DNA from: Streptococcus parasanguinis
GTDB taxonomy: Bacteria > Bacillota > Bacilli > Lactobacillales > Streptococcaceae
Reading direction: 5' to 3'
Length of the DNA stretch: 64,000 nucleotides
Assembly: GCF_018499505.1 (NCBI RefSeq)
Contig: NZ_JAHDAC010000004.1
Coordinates: 1-64,000 of the forward strand
The position numbers were made by a program, and so were the translations under genes. How positions within the stretch are numbered: position 1 is the stretch's first letter; the number at the start of each line of letters is the position of its first letter. Of the stretch, positions 54,699 through 62,424 are shown in pieces. The notes under the pieces are model-generated. The model searched no databases. It was not told where the DNA came from and saw only the letters and a list, made by a program, of their open reading frames with translations.

Positions 54699-55115
54699 TT
54701 AATGTAGGTATTTTTGAACTTCCTCAAATGGCTTACAAAAAGCAGTTGCCCGCCCACCTAAAGGATGAATTGATTTCCCAACAAGTTGTTCAGTATCTTC
54801 TGCTAGAGTCATGGTATCAAACGTTATTTTTCTTGTAGTTCTAACATTTTCCCCATCAGGAGTCTGAGTTAGAGTTCGGTAATACTTAACAGTGTAACTT
54901 CGACGATAATCATCAGTCCATAGCTTTGCTGTTGCTAAAATTCTTCCAGAATCCTCTCCTGTGGAGATAATTAGAACACGCTGAACGTCCTCACTGTAAT
55001 CAGGTGCGATCTTCCACTCGCCTCTAGCCCTAGTTAAAAGATCATTCAAAGATAAATCTTGAGCTTGCGAAACCTTTAGTATAAGTGTTTTATCCTTCAT
55101 GGGATTTGTAGCCAT
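54699..55115 (-). CDS. 138-aa protein of unknown function, possibly PUA/EVE-like
   Basis: Start ATG 55115 has GAGGTGG upstream. The product contains LNDLLTRARGEWKIAP, VLIISTGEDSGRILATAKLW and LVGKSIHPLGGRATAF. The spacing of ARGxWKI, a central G.I.A.A.L strand and a C-terminal VGKS segment recalls PUA/EVE-like modules found beside restriction and defence genes; this is only pattern similarity. It stands between the element's regulatory region and the CD-NTase genes. Confidence 0.5.
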   Translation of the reverse strand: MATNPMKDKTLILKVSQAQDLSLNDLLTRARGEWKIAPDYSEDVQRVLIISTGEDSGRILATAKLWTDDYRRSYTVKYYRTLTQTPDGENVRTTRKITFDTMTLAEDTEQLVGKSIHPLGGRATAFCKPFEEVQKYLH

Positions 55116-55229
55116 TTAAACCACCTCGATTCGTATTTGATACATATATATTACCAAACAAGAACTTAAATGTCAAGTAAAAACTGTAAGTTTCTCTAAA
55201 GATTACAGTTTATATAAAGTTGGAGTATT

Positions 55230-55472
55230 TTGAATTTATAAGACTACCTTTTCTATTTATTTCTTCCTTTAATTCAGGAGAATAGTAACGATTCTTCCCT
55301 TTTTAACGAATTCCGTAACTATCAATCAATTTAACCATGTACTGAAGATTAGAAATGTTTATCTCAAATTGGTTTGAAAGACGTCTAAAGCTTTCTCAAT
55401 TCCCTCATAAGTTGATTTCATAATAAAATAGTCCAAAAGCTAGATTTTTTTCTGTCTAACTTTTTGTATGCA
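55230..55472 (-). pseudogene. Remnant of an IS861-like IS3-family element
   Basis: On the minus strand, frames with shifts spell SFRRLSNQF.INISNLQYMVKL (read in pieces) followed by LIDSYG and KGKNRYYSPELKEEI, which is the N-terminal part of IS3-family orfA. The terminal stem and TGCATAC end (55472) match the end seen at 1-112. Frameshifts and a missing remainder make it dead. Confidence 0.75.
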
Positions 55473-55503
55473 GTTCATTACATTCAAATTAGAGTGTTGC
55501 ATG

Positions 55504-55533
55504 TTAAAAAACACAATATATTGTGTTTTTTAA
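55504..55533. promoter_or_regulatory. 30-bp perfect palindrome upstream of the CD-NTase operon
   Basis: TTAAAAAACACAATA followed directly by its exact complement. It stands 19 bp before the -35 box. It could be an operator or a two-way terminator shielding the operon. Confidence 0.6.
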
Positions 55534-55551
55534 ATAGCAGTACACAACATA

Positions 55552-55581
55552 TTGACAAAAACTAATATTTAGTAGTATAAT
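55552..55581 (+). promoter_or_regulatory. Promoter of the CD-NTase/SLATT operon
   Basis: TTGACA (55552-55557), 18-bp spacer, TATAAT (55576-55581): both boxes consensus. Confidence 0.8.
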
Positions 55582-55654
55582 CATCTTATATAAGTCGCTA
55601 GATAAAAAACTTTTAAAAGTAAAGCAATGATAAAAAATTAAAACAGAGGTACAG

Positions 55655-56995
55655 ATGCTAGAATTTGATGTAATTGAACACTTTAAAACGTTTGAAAAAA
55701 ACTTGAGGACTTCTGATGATGATGTAAAGACTATAAGTGAGAGAGTAAAAGTAATTACCAAAATAATTAACAAAGCTTATTGGAATATAAATTCTGAAGT
55801 TTCACATAGTATATTGGTAGGTTCATATGGACGGGGAACGGCGATACACTTGAGTGATATAGACTTACTTGTAGAGCTTCCAGAAAATCAAAAAGATCGA
55901 TTTGGTAAGTATAGCGGAAACGGTCAGAGTGCCTTGCTTCAGGATCTGAAAAGCAAATTATTGAAGCACTATTCAAATTCGATTATTAAGGGAGATGGAC
56001 AGATTGTTAGTATTGAATTTTCTGACGGTATTCGCTTTGAGGTATTACCAGCTTTTAAAATATCTGGTACAGATAAGTATGAATATCCCAATGCTAATGA
56101 CGGTGGTAGTTGGGAAGAGACAGACCCTAAACTAGAACAATATAAACTAACGGACCAGAATAAACAATATAATTATGCTGTAAAAAAATTTTGTCGTATG
56201 TTACGTGCATGGAACGATGCAAACGATGTTGGATTGCATGGAATTGCCATTGATTCATTAAGCTATAAATTTTTTGAAACTTGGGATGAGTCTAAGACAG
56301 GGTATATATATTTTGATCAGATGTCGCGCGATTTTTTCAGGTATGTAATAAAATTTATCGAAAATAATAATATTCTACTCTCACTAGATGGAAGCTACAG
56401 CATTGAGGTTGACACTGCTATAAAACGTAAGGCAGAGAGTGCTCTAAGGAATTGCGAAGCAGCTATTGTTTTCTGTAGGGATAATCAGAAATCAGAAGAG
56501 TATTGGAGTAAAGTCTTTGGAAAAAATTTTCCAAAACTGTTATCTGGAAAAAATTTCCAAACTGACAGAGTTTCAATCTCAAACCGTAGCACTAGAGAAC
56601 CAATCGGCACTGCTACGGATACTGAGCAATTTGCAGATGAAATGGGGTGGGATATTGCTATAGAAAAGATTATTGAAATCCAATCAAGTTTAGAGATCAA
56701 TGGTTTTAGGAAAGGTAGCATTTCACATAAATTTAGAATCCCAATAAAACCTAACTCAAAAATAATCTTTTCAGTTAAAGATATTCCTGGTATTTATTGG
56801 TATTGGAAGGTTAGAAATGTTGGAGCGATAGCCAATAGTAGAAATGCAATCAGAGGTCAAATTGTAAAAAGGACATATAAGATCGTTGAACCTATTAATT
56901 TCAAAGGCAATCATTATGTAGAAGTATACGGGGTACATCAAGGTAGAGTGAAAATTTATGGGAAAATAGATGTGCCTTTGGAGGATTTCTTATGA
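55655..56995 (+). CDS. CD-NTase (SMODS) with C-terminal AGS-C sensor-like domain
   Basis: A 446-aa cGAS/DncV-like nucleotidyltransferase expected to make a cyclic or linear oligonucleotide signal. Active-site motif GSYGRGT (residues 56-62) is followed by SDIDLLVEL with Asp68 and Asp70, and a third acid is likely Glu129 in IRFEVLPAF. The helical half includes AVKKFCRMLRAWND. The last about 125 residues (FRIPIKPNSKIIFSVKDIPG, YWYWKVRNVG, RGQIVKRTYK, NHYVEVYGVHQGRVKIYGK) fit the AGS-C domain, proposed to sense nucleotides. Start ATG 55655 follows AGAGG. It overlaps the SLATT gene by four bases. Confidence 0.88.
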   Translation: MLEFDVIEHFKTFEKNLRTSDDDVKTISERVKVITKIINKAYWNINSEVSHSILVGSYGRGTAIHLSDIDLLVELPENQKDRFGKYSGNGQSALLQDLKSKLLKHYSNSIIKGDGQIVSIEFSDGIRFEVLPAFKISGTDKYEYPNANDGGSWEETDPKLEQYKLTDQNKQYNYAVKKFCRMLRAWNDANDVGLHGIAIDSLSYKFFETWDESKTGYIYFDQMSRDFFRYVIKFIENNNILLSLDGSYSIEVDTAIKRKAESALRNCEAAIVFCRDNQKSEEYWSKVFGKNFPKLLSGKNFQTDRVSISNRSTREPIGTATDTEQFADEMGWDIAIEKIIEIQSSLEINGFRKGSISHKFRIPIKPNSKIIFSVKDIPGIYWYWKVRNVGAIANSRNAIRGQIVKRTYKIVEPINFKGNHYVEVYGVHQGRVKIYGKIDVPLEDFL

Positions 56996-57564
56996 GTGAA
57001 AATATTATGTATCAAAAGTTATGGCAGCAAATCGTTGAACAACATGCCAAGTTAGTATATAGTTTTACTACAGATGAAAAAGAAATAGCTCGTATATTAT
57101 GGTGGGCGAAATTTCGACAAGTAATATCTATTATTTCGTCTGCAATAACAGTTAGCCCCGCTCTTTCATCTTTGTTTGGTCATAATGTGTGGTGGAAGTT
57201 TTTTTCTGCAATAGCTGGTATCGTTTTATTATGTTTATCTACTTACAATCTTAAAACAGATAATGACGGTAAGGTGATCGCTTTAAGAAAGTCAGCGGAT
57301 ACTTTGTGGGAAATTAGAGAAAAATATATATCTTTATTAGTTGACTTTGATAATTTTACGATAGAGGAAATTAGAGATAGAAGAGATGAGCTGATTAAAG
57401 AGACTGCTAATGTTTATAAAAATAGACCTAAGACAAGTCTACGTGCTTATAGAAAAGCTCAAAAAGCTTTACAAGTTGAAGAAGAGCAAACATTTAACGA
57501 GGGAGAAGCAGAGCAACTATTACCCAGGTCGCTAAGAAACAGGTATCCAATATCTAATCATTGA
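56992..57564 (+). CDS. SLATT-domain two-transmembrane effector
   Basis: A 190-aa protein with an N-terminal helix, two close transmembrane segments (VISIISSAITVSPALSSLF and FFSAIAGIVLLCLSTY, residues about 43-86) and a charged C-terminal helical tail with LRKSADTLWEIREKYISLL. This is the SLATT arrangement (SMODS- and SLOG-associated two-TM effector), thought to permeabilise the membrane when the partner makes its signal. ATGA overlap with the CD-NTase shows strict coupling. No Cap2/Cap3 accessory genes follow. Confidence 0.85.
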   Translation: MSENIMYQKLWQQIVEQHAKLVYSFTTDEKEIARILWWAKFRQVISIISSAITVSPALSSLFGHNVWWKFFSAIAGIVLLCLSTYNLKTDNDGKVIALRKSADTLWEIREKYISLLVDFDNFTIEEIRDRRDELIKETANVYKNRPKTSLRAYRKAQKALQVEEEQTFNEGEAEQLLPRSLRNRYPISNH

Positions 57565-57569
57565 TATAT

Positions 57570-57604
57570 AAAAAGATAACAGATTTACCTCTGTTGTCTT
57601 TTTA
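57570..57604 (+). terminator. Terminator of the CD-NTase/SLATT operon
   Basis: AAAAAGATAACAGA pairs with TCTGTTGTCTTTTT with one mismatch-type pair, then TATAT. Confidence 0.7.
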
Positions 57605-57943
57605 TATATCCGAACATCTAATTTATTTCACAAAAAATGTAGTCAAAAATGTAGTCATTCGGTTGATTTTTATTGCAATACATTGAAATTCGAAAACTCA
57701 AGAATTGCATTAAATCAAGGTTTTTTCGTCTCTACTGAAACGTAATGACCTATTATTTAACTTCTGTAAAAACTAAATAAGGTAAATTTTTGATATTCTG
57801 GTTCGATTTTCGCTTATTTTTTATGAAAGTTTACCTTATTTTAATGAAACTGATTGAAATTAGTTAAAATTTTATTTTTTGAAAAGTTATGAAAACGTTG
57901 ATTTTAAAGCACTTTGAAATTAGATGAAATAAGTGGTGCCCCA
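57605..57943. other. Right end of element 2, non-coding
   Basis: No gene. It has two tandem copies of AAAAATGTAGTCA (about 57633-57656), AATAAGGTAAA (57777-57787), the 19-bp repeat AAAGTTTACCTTATTTTAA (57826-57844), and an AT-rich block like the right end of element 1. Confidence 0.6.
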
Positions 57944-57992
57944 ACCAGGTCTTAAGAAAGCTCGTAAAGCTAGCCAGTTCTCTAAACGTTAA
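57944..57992 (+). repeat. attR of element 2 (third rpsI-tail copy)
   Basis: Encodes the same 15 last residues of S9 and stop as 39477-39525. The first half is identical but the last eight codons differ at silent positions (AGCCAGTTCTCTAAA). This copy therefore probably came from a different rpsI allele. Confidence 0.85.
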
Positions 57993-58022
57993 TTCGTTAC
58001 TGGACAGCAGAATACAAACGAA

Positions 58023-58051
58023 AACACTTTGCATCTTGCAAGGTGTTTTTT
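58023..58051 (+). terminator. Terminator after the third rpsI-tail copy
   Basis: AACACTTTGCA pairs with TGCAAGGTGTT around a TCT loop, followed by TTTTTT. Probably an original rpsI terminator. Confidence 0.75.
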
Positions 58052-58211
58052 GTATGAGAACTGGCGGTGCGCAATTAGGATAGCTCTAGCGACTTTAGTC
58101 GCATAGAGATATGCTATGCACAGTTGCCCCAAGAAAACAAGCGAAGCGATGTTTGATTGGATGGCAACCACTGCACTCAAAACGTTAATTCGAAAGAATT
58201 ACTATACATAC

Positions 58212-58240
58212 AAAGAGCACCTTTCAAGGTGCTCTTTTTT
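58212..58240 (+). terminator. Second terminator in the duplicated region
   Basis: AAAGAGCACCTT pairs with AAGGTGCTCTTTT around TC: a perfect stem and T run. Confidence 0.8.
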
Positions 58241-58617
58241 AGATTTTTTTACTAAATTGGTGCAATTGACACAGTTGTTGCGAATTTAGTCGCTTACAAA
58301 TATGGCTGCAATTCGACGAAGTTAATTACCTTAAATTTTTAGTTGATATGATATATGATTGTCGTCTTAATATCTTTTGATTCTTTGATACTTTTGTATG
58401 AGGACAACTGAATTTTTGAAATAGAATATGATGGATATTGATAGATGAAGCTTATTTGGCATTTTCTTTTATTAAGACATATTGCTTATGCAATAGTTGA
58501 AATAGATGTCTAAGGGATTCTTATATTTTGTCAGGATTTCTTATAAATGTTGGCTATAAATTAATAATTCTTTCAATGGCCTCAGTTTCTATTAGAATAT
58601 TAGTTGTCATAAAATAT

Positions 58618-58646
58618 TTGCAATTATCTTTACGTAGTGCTATAAT
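58618..58646 (+). promoter_or_regulatory. Promoter of the large YSIRK adhesin
   Basis: TTGCAA (58618-58623), 17-bp spacer, TATAAT (58641-58646) with TG at 58638-58639. Between 58341 and 58617 I see only AT-rich non-coding DNA. Confidence 0.75.
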
Positions 58647-58687
58647 CAAGGAAATAACATAGTGACTATAATTAAAGGAGTTGCGCA

Positions 58688-61600
58688 ATGAGACACAATT
58701 TTTTTGAAACAAAAGAACGTTTTTCTATCCGAAAGTATTCTGTCGGAGTTGCTTCTGTTTTATTATCGACGTTATTTTTTGCTTGTGGAAGTGTTTTTGC
58801 GGACGAAGTGAAGAATAATACAGATTCACAAACTTCAGTTGTCGCACAAGAGAATCAAGGTGAGAGACACAAGGAATCTGGTCTTGAAGCAAATGAAGCT
58901 GTAACGCAAGCTAACACTAGTGTTACGCCGAGTGAATCAGCCTCTCCAACGTCACAAGCTAGTGCCGAAAACTCTGCAAATGTGATTAAAGAGGAAAAGA
59001 CTGAAAGACAATCAAATGAAGTTGTAGCACCAGATAGAACTAGTGCTACAACAGCTGAGTCAACCTCTCCAACTTTACAAGCTAGTGCCGAAGCCCCTGC
59101 ACATGTGGTTAAAGAGGAAAAGACTGAAAAACAATCAAATGAAGTTGCAACACCAGCTAGCACTAGTGTTGCACCAGTTGAGTCAGCTTCTCCAACTTCA
59201 AAAACCAATGCCGAAGCCTCTTCATCTGCAGCTAGCGAGAAAAAAACTGAGGCGCAACCTACAACTAGATCAAGACGGTCTAAAAGAGAACTGCCTTCAT
59301 CAGGTGGTGCAACAACCTATGTGAAAACAGGTGATACAATTACCGTACAAAATCCAGATGTTGAAGTGAATTTTCCAAATGGTAACGGATTGTATGCCCC
59401 AGTAGAAACTGTCATTCGCATGAATATGCCTGATAGTTTAACCATCAATCGTAATGATAAACTGGTGGTTGATATTCCGGAAGCTATAAGAATTCCTACA
59501 AGTTTGCACTATGATGTGACGGGACCAGGTGGTCAAGTTATCGGGAATGCTTTCTTGGATTCAATCAATAACAAAGTGATCACCACTTTTACAGATTACT
59601 TTGAAAGAAATAATCTTGGAAAAAATTATACGTTAAACATTAGTACAGGTTGGAAATCAACTGTTAGACCAAATGTTCCAACAGAACTAGATTTCAATGG
59701 AACCAAGATTACAGTAACAGTAGGCCCCGAAAATGCTCCAACACCAGCAGCAAAATCAAAGGTTGAAAAATACGGAGAAGCAGTAACAGGACATCCTGAA
59801 TTAATCAGATGGACCCTCCGTTTAAATGCAGGAAGTCTAGTGGCTCCACAGGTTTTAAACAACTACCAATTGATTGATAGTCTTCCAGATGATCAAGAAT
59901 TGGTTCAAGATGGTGATCCCGTATTAAAGGAGTTTGATGACCAAAGAAAAGCTGCATGGCGATTAGGGCATGCTGATGATATTCCTTCCGATCATGTGGA
60001 TTTGTGGAATGGAAAAGCTCTTAGAGCCGAAAAGGTTCAGTCAATTTCACCGTGGGTATCTAAAGGAAATGCAATTCAATTATTAGAAAATATCAAAACA
60101 AGTTCGTCTGGTTTTTCATTCAAGATAGCACAACTGAACGAAATGATCTACGTTCGTTATATGACTAGATTGAAGAATGTTTCAGCGAACCCTACACTTG
60201 AAGAATTGCAACAAAAACACGGAAATGATATTAAAATCACCTATAACAATGGAGAAGAGTATAGTTACCAAGCAACTTTTGCCTTTAAGGCAGGGGGATC
60301 TGGCTCAGCTACAAAAGCAAAAAAACCAGCAAGGGTCGATTTATCATTTACGAAACAATTGGAAGGAAGAAATTTAAAACGTGGCGAGTTCACTTTTAAT
60401 TTGATTGACGATAGTACGGGTCAAGTTGTTGACACTCAAAAAAATGATAGTTTGGGAAATATTACTTTTGATCCACTCTTGTTTAATTCTGTAGGGACCT
60501 ATCATTATACAGTTGAGGAAGTCACTGGTTCAGAAACTGGTATGACTTATGATCCAATGAAAGCTAACGTAACAATCACGGTAAATGCTAACGGAGATTC
60601 CTACGTAGCTCAAACAACTATGCCAGCTGATACTGAGTTCAATAATACCTTCACACCAGGTGCAACTACAGCACAATTTAATTTCACTAAGAAATTGGAA
60701 GGAAAACCGCTTGAAGCTGATGCCTTCGCCTTTGAATTGCTTGAAAATGGCAATGTCATTCAAACGAAGAAGAATAAAGCTGACGGAACGATCCAATTTG
60801 ATGCGATCTCATACGCAACAGAAGGAACTCATACTTATACAGTTCGCGAAGTAGCCGGAGCAGATACAGACATTGATTATGATTCCATGAACGCAGAAGT
60901 GACTGTTAATGTCACTAAGAATGCGACAACAGGTGTCTTGACAGCCAATGTCACAATGCCAGCTGATAGCGAATTTAACAACTATGCGGTAGCTCCTGTC
61001 ACTGCACAATTTGACTTCAGTAAGGCTCTTGCAGGACGTACCCTTAAAGCTGGTGAGTTCAGCTTCGTCTTGAAAGATAAGAATGGTACGGTTCTTCAAA
61101 CGAAGACTAATGACGCCGATGGTAAAGTAGCCTTCGATGCGCTTACATATAAGAACAATGAAGTTGGCGAGCATAAGTACACTGTAGAAGAAGTAGCTGG
61201 TTCAGAAGCAGGAATGACTTATGATCCAATGAAGGCAGAGGTTACAGTGACTGTAACGAAAGCAGGTCATACTCTTACAGCAACCAAAGCCCTTCCAACA
61301 GATACTGAGTTCAATAATACCTTCACACCAGGTGCAACTACAGCACAATTTAATTTCACTAAGAAATTGGAAGGAAAACCGCTTGAAGCTGATGCCTTCA
61401 CCTTTGAATTGCTTGAAAATGGCAATGTCATTCAAACGAAGAAGAATAAAGCTGACGGAACGATCCAATTTGATGCGATCTCATACGCAACAGAAGGAAC
61501 TCATACTTATACAGTTCGCGAAGTAGCCGGAGCAGATACAGACATTGATTATGATAGTATGACTATCGCAGTTAAAGTTACTGTTACTAAAGATATTACT

Positions 61601-62275
61601 ACAGGTCTTTTAAGTGCTAAGACTGAAATGACTGCATCGGGAGGTGAAGCAACTGGTACAGATGACACAATTTTCAATAACTACTTTGTAGCTCCAGTTA
61701 AAGCACAGTTCAACTTCACCAAGAAATTGGAAGGTCGTGAATTGAAAGCTGGTGAGTTTAGTTTTGTTCTGAAGGACGAAAAAGGAAATGTAATTGAAAC
61801 TGTGAGCAACGATGCTGAAGGTAAGATCAAGTTCTCAGCTCTTGAGTTCAAACGTGGTCAAGAAGGTACTTATATCTATCATGTAGAAGAAGTGAAAGGT
61901 ACTGAAGCCGGTGTCATTTTTGATCACATGATCGCTACTGTAGGTATCACAGTGAAGAAAGATGGTAAAGTGTTGACAGCGACGACTCAATTACCAGAAG
62001 ATACAGAGTTTAATAATACTGTTATTCCGCCAACGCCGCCAACGCCGCCAACGCCGCCAACGCCGCCAACGCCGCCAACGCCGCCAACGCCGCCAACGCC
62101 GCCAACGCCGCCAACGCCGCCAACGCCGCCAACGCCGCCAACACCATCAACGCCACCAGCTCCGGCACTCCCTGAAACTGGTGAAGTACAATCAGCATCT
62201 GCTGTATTGTTAGGTGCTGCACTTGGTATGGTTGGCCTTGTGGGGATTGTAAAACGCAAAAAAGTTGAAGATTAA
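58688..62275 (+). CDS. YSIRK/LPXTG adhesin with five pilin-type isopeptide domains
   Basis: A 1195-aa wall-anchored adhesin. YSIRK-type signal peptide (ERFSIRKYSVGVASVLLST, cleavage near FADE), three 41-residue Ser/Thr/Glu-rich repeats (about 52-185), a Sdr/Cna-like adhesive region (about 210-540), and five Spy0128/FctA-type domains from about residue 550, each opening with F.K.L.GR-like sequence and ending in EFNN or IFNN, the Lys and Asn expected to form isopeptide bonds. A long Pro-Thr stalk, LPETG, hydrophobic helix and KRKKVED tail follow. Domains 2 and 4 are almost identical in DNA. ATG follows AAAGGAG. The ligand is unknown. It lies just right of the integrative elements. Confidence 0.9.
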   Translation: MRHNFFETKERFSIRKYSVGVASVLLSTLFFACGSVFADEVKNNTDSQTSVVAQENQGERHKESGLEANEAVTQANTSVTPSESASPTSQASAENSANVIKEEKTERQSNEVVAPDRTSATTAESTSPTLQASAEAPAHVVKEEKTEKQSNEVATPASTSVAPVESASPTSKTNAEASSSAASEKKTEAQPTTRSRRSKRELPSSGGATTYVKTGDTITVQNPDVEVNFPNGNGLYAPVETVIRMNMPDSLTINRNDKLVVDIPEAIRIPTSLHYDVTGPGGQVIGNAFLDSINNKVITTFTDYFERNNLGKNYTLNISTGWKSTVRPNVPTELDFNGTKITVTVGPENAPTPAAKSKVEKYGEAVTGHPELIRWTLRLNAGSLVAPQVLNNYQLIDSLPDDQELVQDGDPVLKEFDDQRKAAWRLGHADDIPSDHVDLWNGKALRAEKVQSISPWVSKGNAIQLLENIKTSSSGFSFKIAQLNEMIYVRYMTRLKNVSANPTLEELQQKHGNDIKITYNNGEEYSYQATFAFKAGGSGSATKAKKPARVDLSFTKQLEGRNLKRGEFTFNLIDDSTGQVVDTQKNDSLGNITFDPLLFNSVGTYHYTVEEVTGSETGMTYDPMKANVTITVNANGDSYVAQTTMPADTEFNNTFTPGATTAQFNFTKKLEGKPLEADAFAFELLENGNVIQTKKNKADGTIQFDAISYATEGTHTYTVREVAGADTDIDYDSMNAEVTVNVTKNATTGVLTANVTMPADSEFNNYAVAPVTAQFDFSKALAGRTLKAGEFSFVLKDKNGTVLQTKTNDADGKVAFDALTYKNNEVGEHKYTVEEVAGSEAGMTYDPMKAEVTVTVTKAGHTLTATKALPTDTEFNNTFTPGATTAQFNFTKKLEGKPLEADAFTFELLENGNVIQTKKNKADGTIQFDAISYATEGTHTYTVREVAGADTDIDYDSMTIAVKVTVTKDITTGLLSAKTEMTASGGEATGTDDTIFNNYFVAPVKAQFNFTKKLEGRELKAGEFSFVLKDEKGNVIETVSNDAEGKIKFSALEFKRGQEGTYIYHVEEVKGTEAGVIFDHMIATVGITVKKDGKVLTATTQLPEDTEFNNTVIPPTPPTPPTPPTPPTPPTPPTPPTPPTPPTPPTPPTPPTPSTPPAPALPETGEVQSASAVLLGAALGMVGLVGIVKRKKVED
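60638..60885 (+). repeat. 248-bp near-identical repeat, copy 1
   Basis: Repeats at 61310-61557 with one visible change (GCC to ACC, Ala to Thr). It codes domain 2 of the adhesin. Low divergence indicates recent duplication or gene conversion. Confidence 0.85.
61310..61557 (+). repeat. 248-bp near-identical repeat, copy 2
   Basis: Second copy, coding domain 4, 672 bp from copy 1. Flanking domains are only moderately similar, so a domain pair was probably duplicated and then converted. Confidence 0.85.
62027..62142 (+). repeat. 9-bp tandem repeat coding a Pro-Pro-Thr stalk
   Basis: About 13 consecutive CCGCCAACG units, identical in DNA, followed by diverged units. Each adds Pro-Pro-Thr to the wall-spanning stalk. 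Identity suggests length variation by slippage. Confidence 0.92.
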
Positions 62276-62390
62276 AGTTGATATGATCCCTATAAATTAA
62301 TTAAAGAGTCAGAAATGGATGTTCATATTTGAAAATCTATATTATACAGTTTTCTAATCTTTGATTAATAGAGATATATCAACGTTTACA

Positions 62391-62424
62391 GACATTCAAG
62401 AGTATTCTCTTGGATGTCTTTTTT
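62391..62424 (+). terminator. Terminator after the adhesin
   Basis: AGACATTCAAGAG pairs with CTCTTGGATGTCT, followed by TTTTT. The preceding GATATATCAACGTTTACA resembles the left-end sequence of the integrative elements. Confidence 0.75.

Larger units (their letters stand above)
48348..57992. mobile_element. Integrative mobilisable element 2 (about 9.6 kb) with CD-NTase/SLATT cargo
   Basis: Bounded by rpsI-tail repeats at 48299-48347 and 57944-57992. Minus-strand block: integrase, excisionase, Rep/relaxase, membrane protein, FtsK-like coupling protein and two small proteins. Plus-strand block: repressor-like gene and, at the right end, a CD-NTase/SLATT pair. With a relaxase, coupling ATPase and nick site but no mating-pore genes, it fits an integrative and mobilisable element that borrows another element's conjugation machinery. 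Confidence 0.85.
57993..58340. repeat. Degenerate tandem duplication of the rpsI downstream region
   Basis: A fourth short rpsI-tail-like stretch, CTCAAAACGTTAATT, occurs at 58176-58190 and is followed by a terminator (58212-58240) and then GGTGCAATT..GCGAATTTAGTCGC (about 58259-58292). The same order (tail, terminator, GGTGCGCAATT..GCGACTTTAGTCGC) is seen at 57944-58102. No gene is present. Confidence 0.5.

Noticed and set aside
54614-54838. Plus-strand frame opposite the 138-aa gene
   Set aside because: It covers the end of the minus-strand gene, lacks a binding site and shows no domain.
62027-62142. Tandem repeats considered as a CRISPR array
   Set aside because: Units are only 9 bp, without spacers, and in frame within the adhesin; there are no cas genes.
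61987-62259. Minus-strand frame coding long Gly-Gly-Val repeats
   Set aside because: It is the complement of the Pro-Pro-Thr array of the adhesin, with no binding site or promoter of its own.
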